Assembly: GCA_018398815.1 (NCBI GenBank)
Contig: CM031595.1
Coordinates: forward strand, 43,105,954 to 43,169,953
From: Conus ventricosus
Taxonomy: Eukaryota > Mollusca > Gastropoda > Neogastropoda > Conidae
Length of the DNA stretch: 64,000 bases
Direction of reading: 5' to 3'
Part shown: piece by piece, positions 63,075 to 64,000 of the stretch
Layout: each line of letters starts with the position of its first letter
Numbering within the stretch: the stretch's first letter is position 1
The notes under the pieces: model-generated
Seen by the model: the letters and a program-made list of their open reading frames with translations, nothing else
What the model was told of the DNA's origin: nothing
Database searches by the model: none
Translations under genes and position numbers: made by a program

Positions 63075-64000
63075 TGTGTGTGTGTTTTGTGTGTGTGTGC
63101 GTGCGCGATATTCTCATGTTTCAACTTCCACATGCATTATTATGCTTTGGAACTTACTTTTTATGACTTTGGTGTCACTTGCCTCTTGTATCCATCCTGT
63201 ATTCATGTAACTTCCCTTTCATTCGTTTTGGATCCATAAGCATACGTTTAAATATATGATTTTATTTCTGCTATTCATTCCTTTGTATGGCCTTCTCCCG
63301 CTTCCCTTTTCTATCCTTCACTGCCCCTTTGGGAGTCCACAGCATTGTGATATTTCCCTCATGGTACTGAGAATACCACAAAGTGGTGTTCCATGTCTGA
63401 TATTATGAATGGAATGCCACAATCACAACCCAACAGTGACTACTGACAAGTTCTCGCCCAGAAGACGAAAGTCGAGTCAGTTCGGGCATAAGCTGATATC
63501 TTTGTTTGAAATACAGAACACAATAGTTCCTGTGGTTGGCAATGAAAATTTAGCATTCATACCTTAACGTCGTCCTTGTTGTCCCATCTCTGCCCCCACT
63601 CTCGTCCCTGTTAAGTCATTTACATAGTGGCTAGGGCCTACAGAGTCAGCACCTCCGCCCCACCCCCACATATATACGTATTGTGTGTACCGAAGTGGTG
63701 AAAAGTTAATTCTCCATATTTACTTGTCTTCAAGGAACAGGTATGCAGAAGATAGTTTTGGTCTTTGTCCTTCTCCATTGTAAACAGCGTAAACATAAAA
63801 TCACAGTAAAAACGGTAGTGTAAACAATCAGAAGAAGCGTCAATCTCATCGCTCTCACTGTTTAATAACTTGATATTCAAAGAGCGGAAATTTAGTGGCC
63901 GTGTCAATATTCCTGCCAAAAACATTCAATAATTTTGTCTTGGCGTCAGCAAAAACTGCACCACAAATGAACATGGACCTAATAGCGATCGTCAGTCTTC
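62661..64000 (-). other. Upstream chitinase intron sequence to the window edge
   Basis: Contains a (GCGT)n tract (62936-63077) and otherwise unique sequence. I found no exon carrying the DGxDxDWE catalytic motif or a signal peptide here; they must lie further upstream. Confidence 0.5.
62936..63077. repeat. (GCGT)n tetranucleotide repeat
   Basis: About 35 GTGC/GCGT units with two GCAT variants. Strongly Z-DNA prone. Confidence 0.96.

Overview
This is a eukaryotic, almost certainly metazoan, genomic window. It contains spliced genes with GT-AG introns, chitin-binding (CBM14/peritrophin) and GH18 chitinase exons, very dense (CA)n/(GT)n/(CT)n microsatellites, and several LINE, LTR and Tc1 families. 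The mix suggests a lophotrochozoan, most likely a mollusc and perhaps a gastropod; that is inference from gene and repeat content, not a database match. Bacterial features (operons, RBS, terminators, CRISPR) do not apply. Two runs of exactly 1000 N (35184-36183 and 52608-53607) show that three contigs were scaffolded with arbitrary gap sizes.

Only two host genes are supported. (1) On the + strand at 1-5198 lie the last three exons of a secreted chitin-binding protein or chitinase: half a CBM14 plus a Thr/Pro linker, then two complete CBM14 domains, all joined by phase-1 introns, ending in a stop. (2) On the - strand at 54334-62425 lie five exons of a GH18 chitinase: the MTYD strand exon, the barrel exon ending in AYYE, the QWIGFD exon, the MVWALPLDDF exon and a Ser/Thr/Pro linker exon. 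Its 5' part, with the catalytic DxxDxDxE exon, lies beyond 64000. Its own CBM14 exons are not seen and may be in the 52.6-53.6 kb gap. The two genes are convergent, about 49 kb apart. The two most upstream chitinase exons in the window carry several single-base frame disruptions (assembly error or pseudogene), and one exon start is present as three tandem copies.

The region between is repeat DNA. 7.5-11 kb holds two copies of a long tRNA-headed repeat and a LINE 3' fragment. 11.7-17.1 kb holds a 620-bp satellite in direct and inverted orientation, split by a LINE fragment. 17.5-18.1 kb holds a G-rich 33-bp minisatellite. 22.8-23.4 kb holds a LINE fragment. 25.6-31 kb is a 2.79-kb tandem duplication rich in hairpins built on CCCCAAAAAGACGCC. 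29.6-35.2 kb is repeated at 36.2-40.0 kb across the first gap, with a 1636-bp Tc1-like transposon present in only the first copy; this looks like two haplotypes placed end to end. 40.9-52.1 kb is a decayed APE-type LINE interrupted by a complete but dead 8.4-kb Ty3/gypsy element (two 1107-bp LTRs, 5-bp target duplication AAATC).

The most interesting signal is the gypsy element. Its integrase C-terminal GPY/F module lies upstream of the reverse transcriptase, and RNase H is the last domain before the 3' LTR. That is the Ty1/copia-like order known for Gmr1-type Ty3/gypsy elements.
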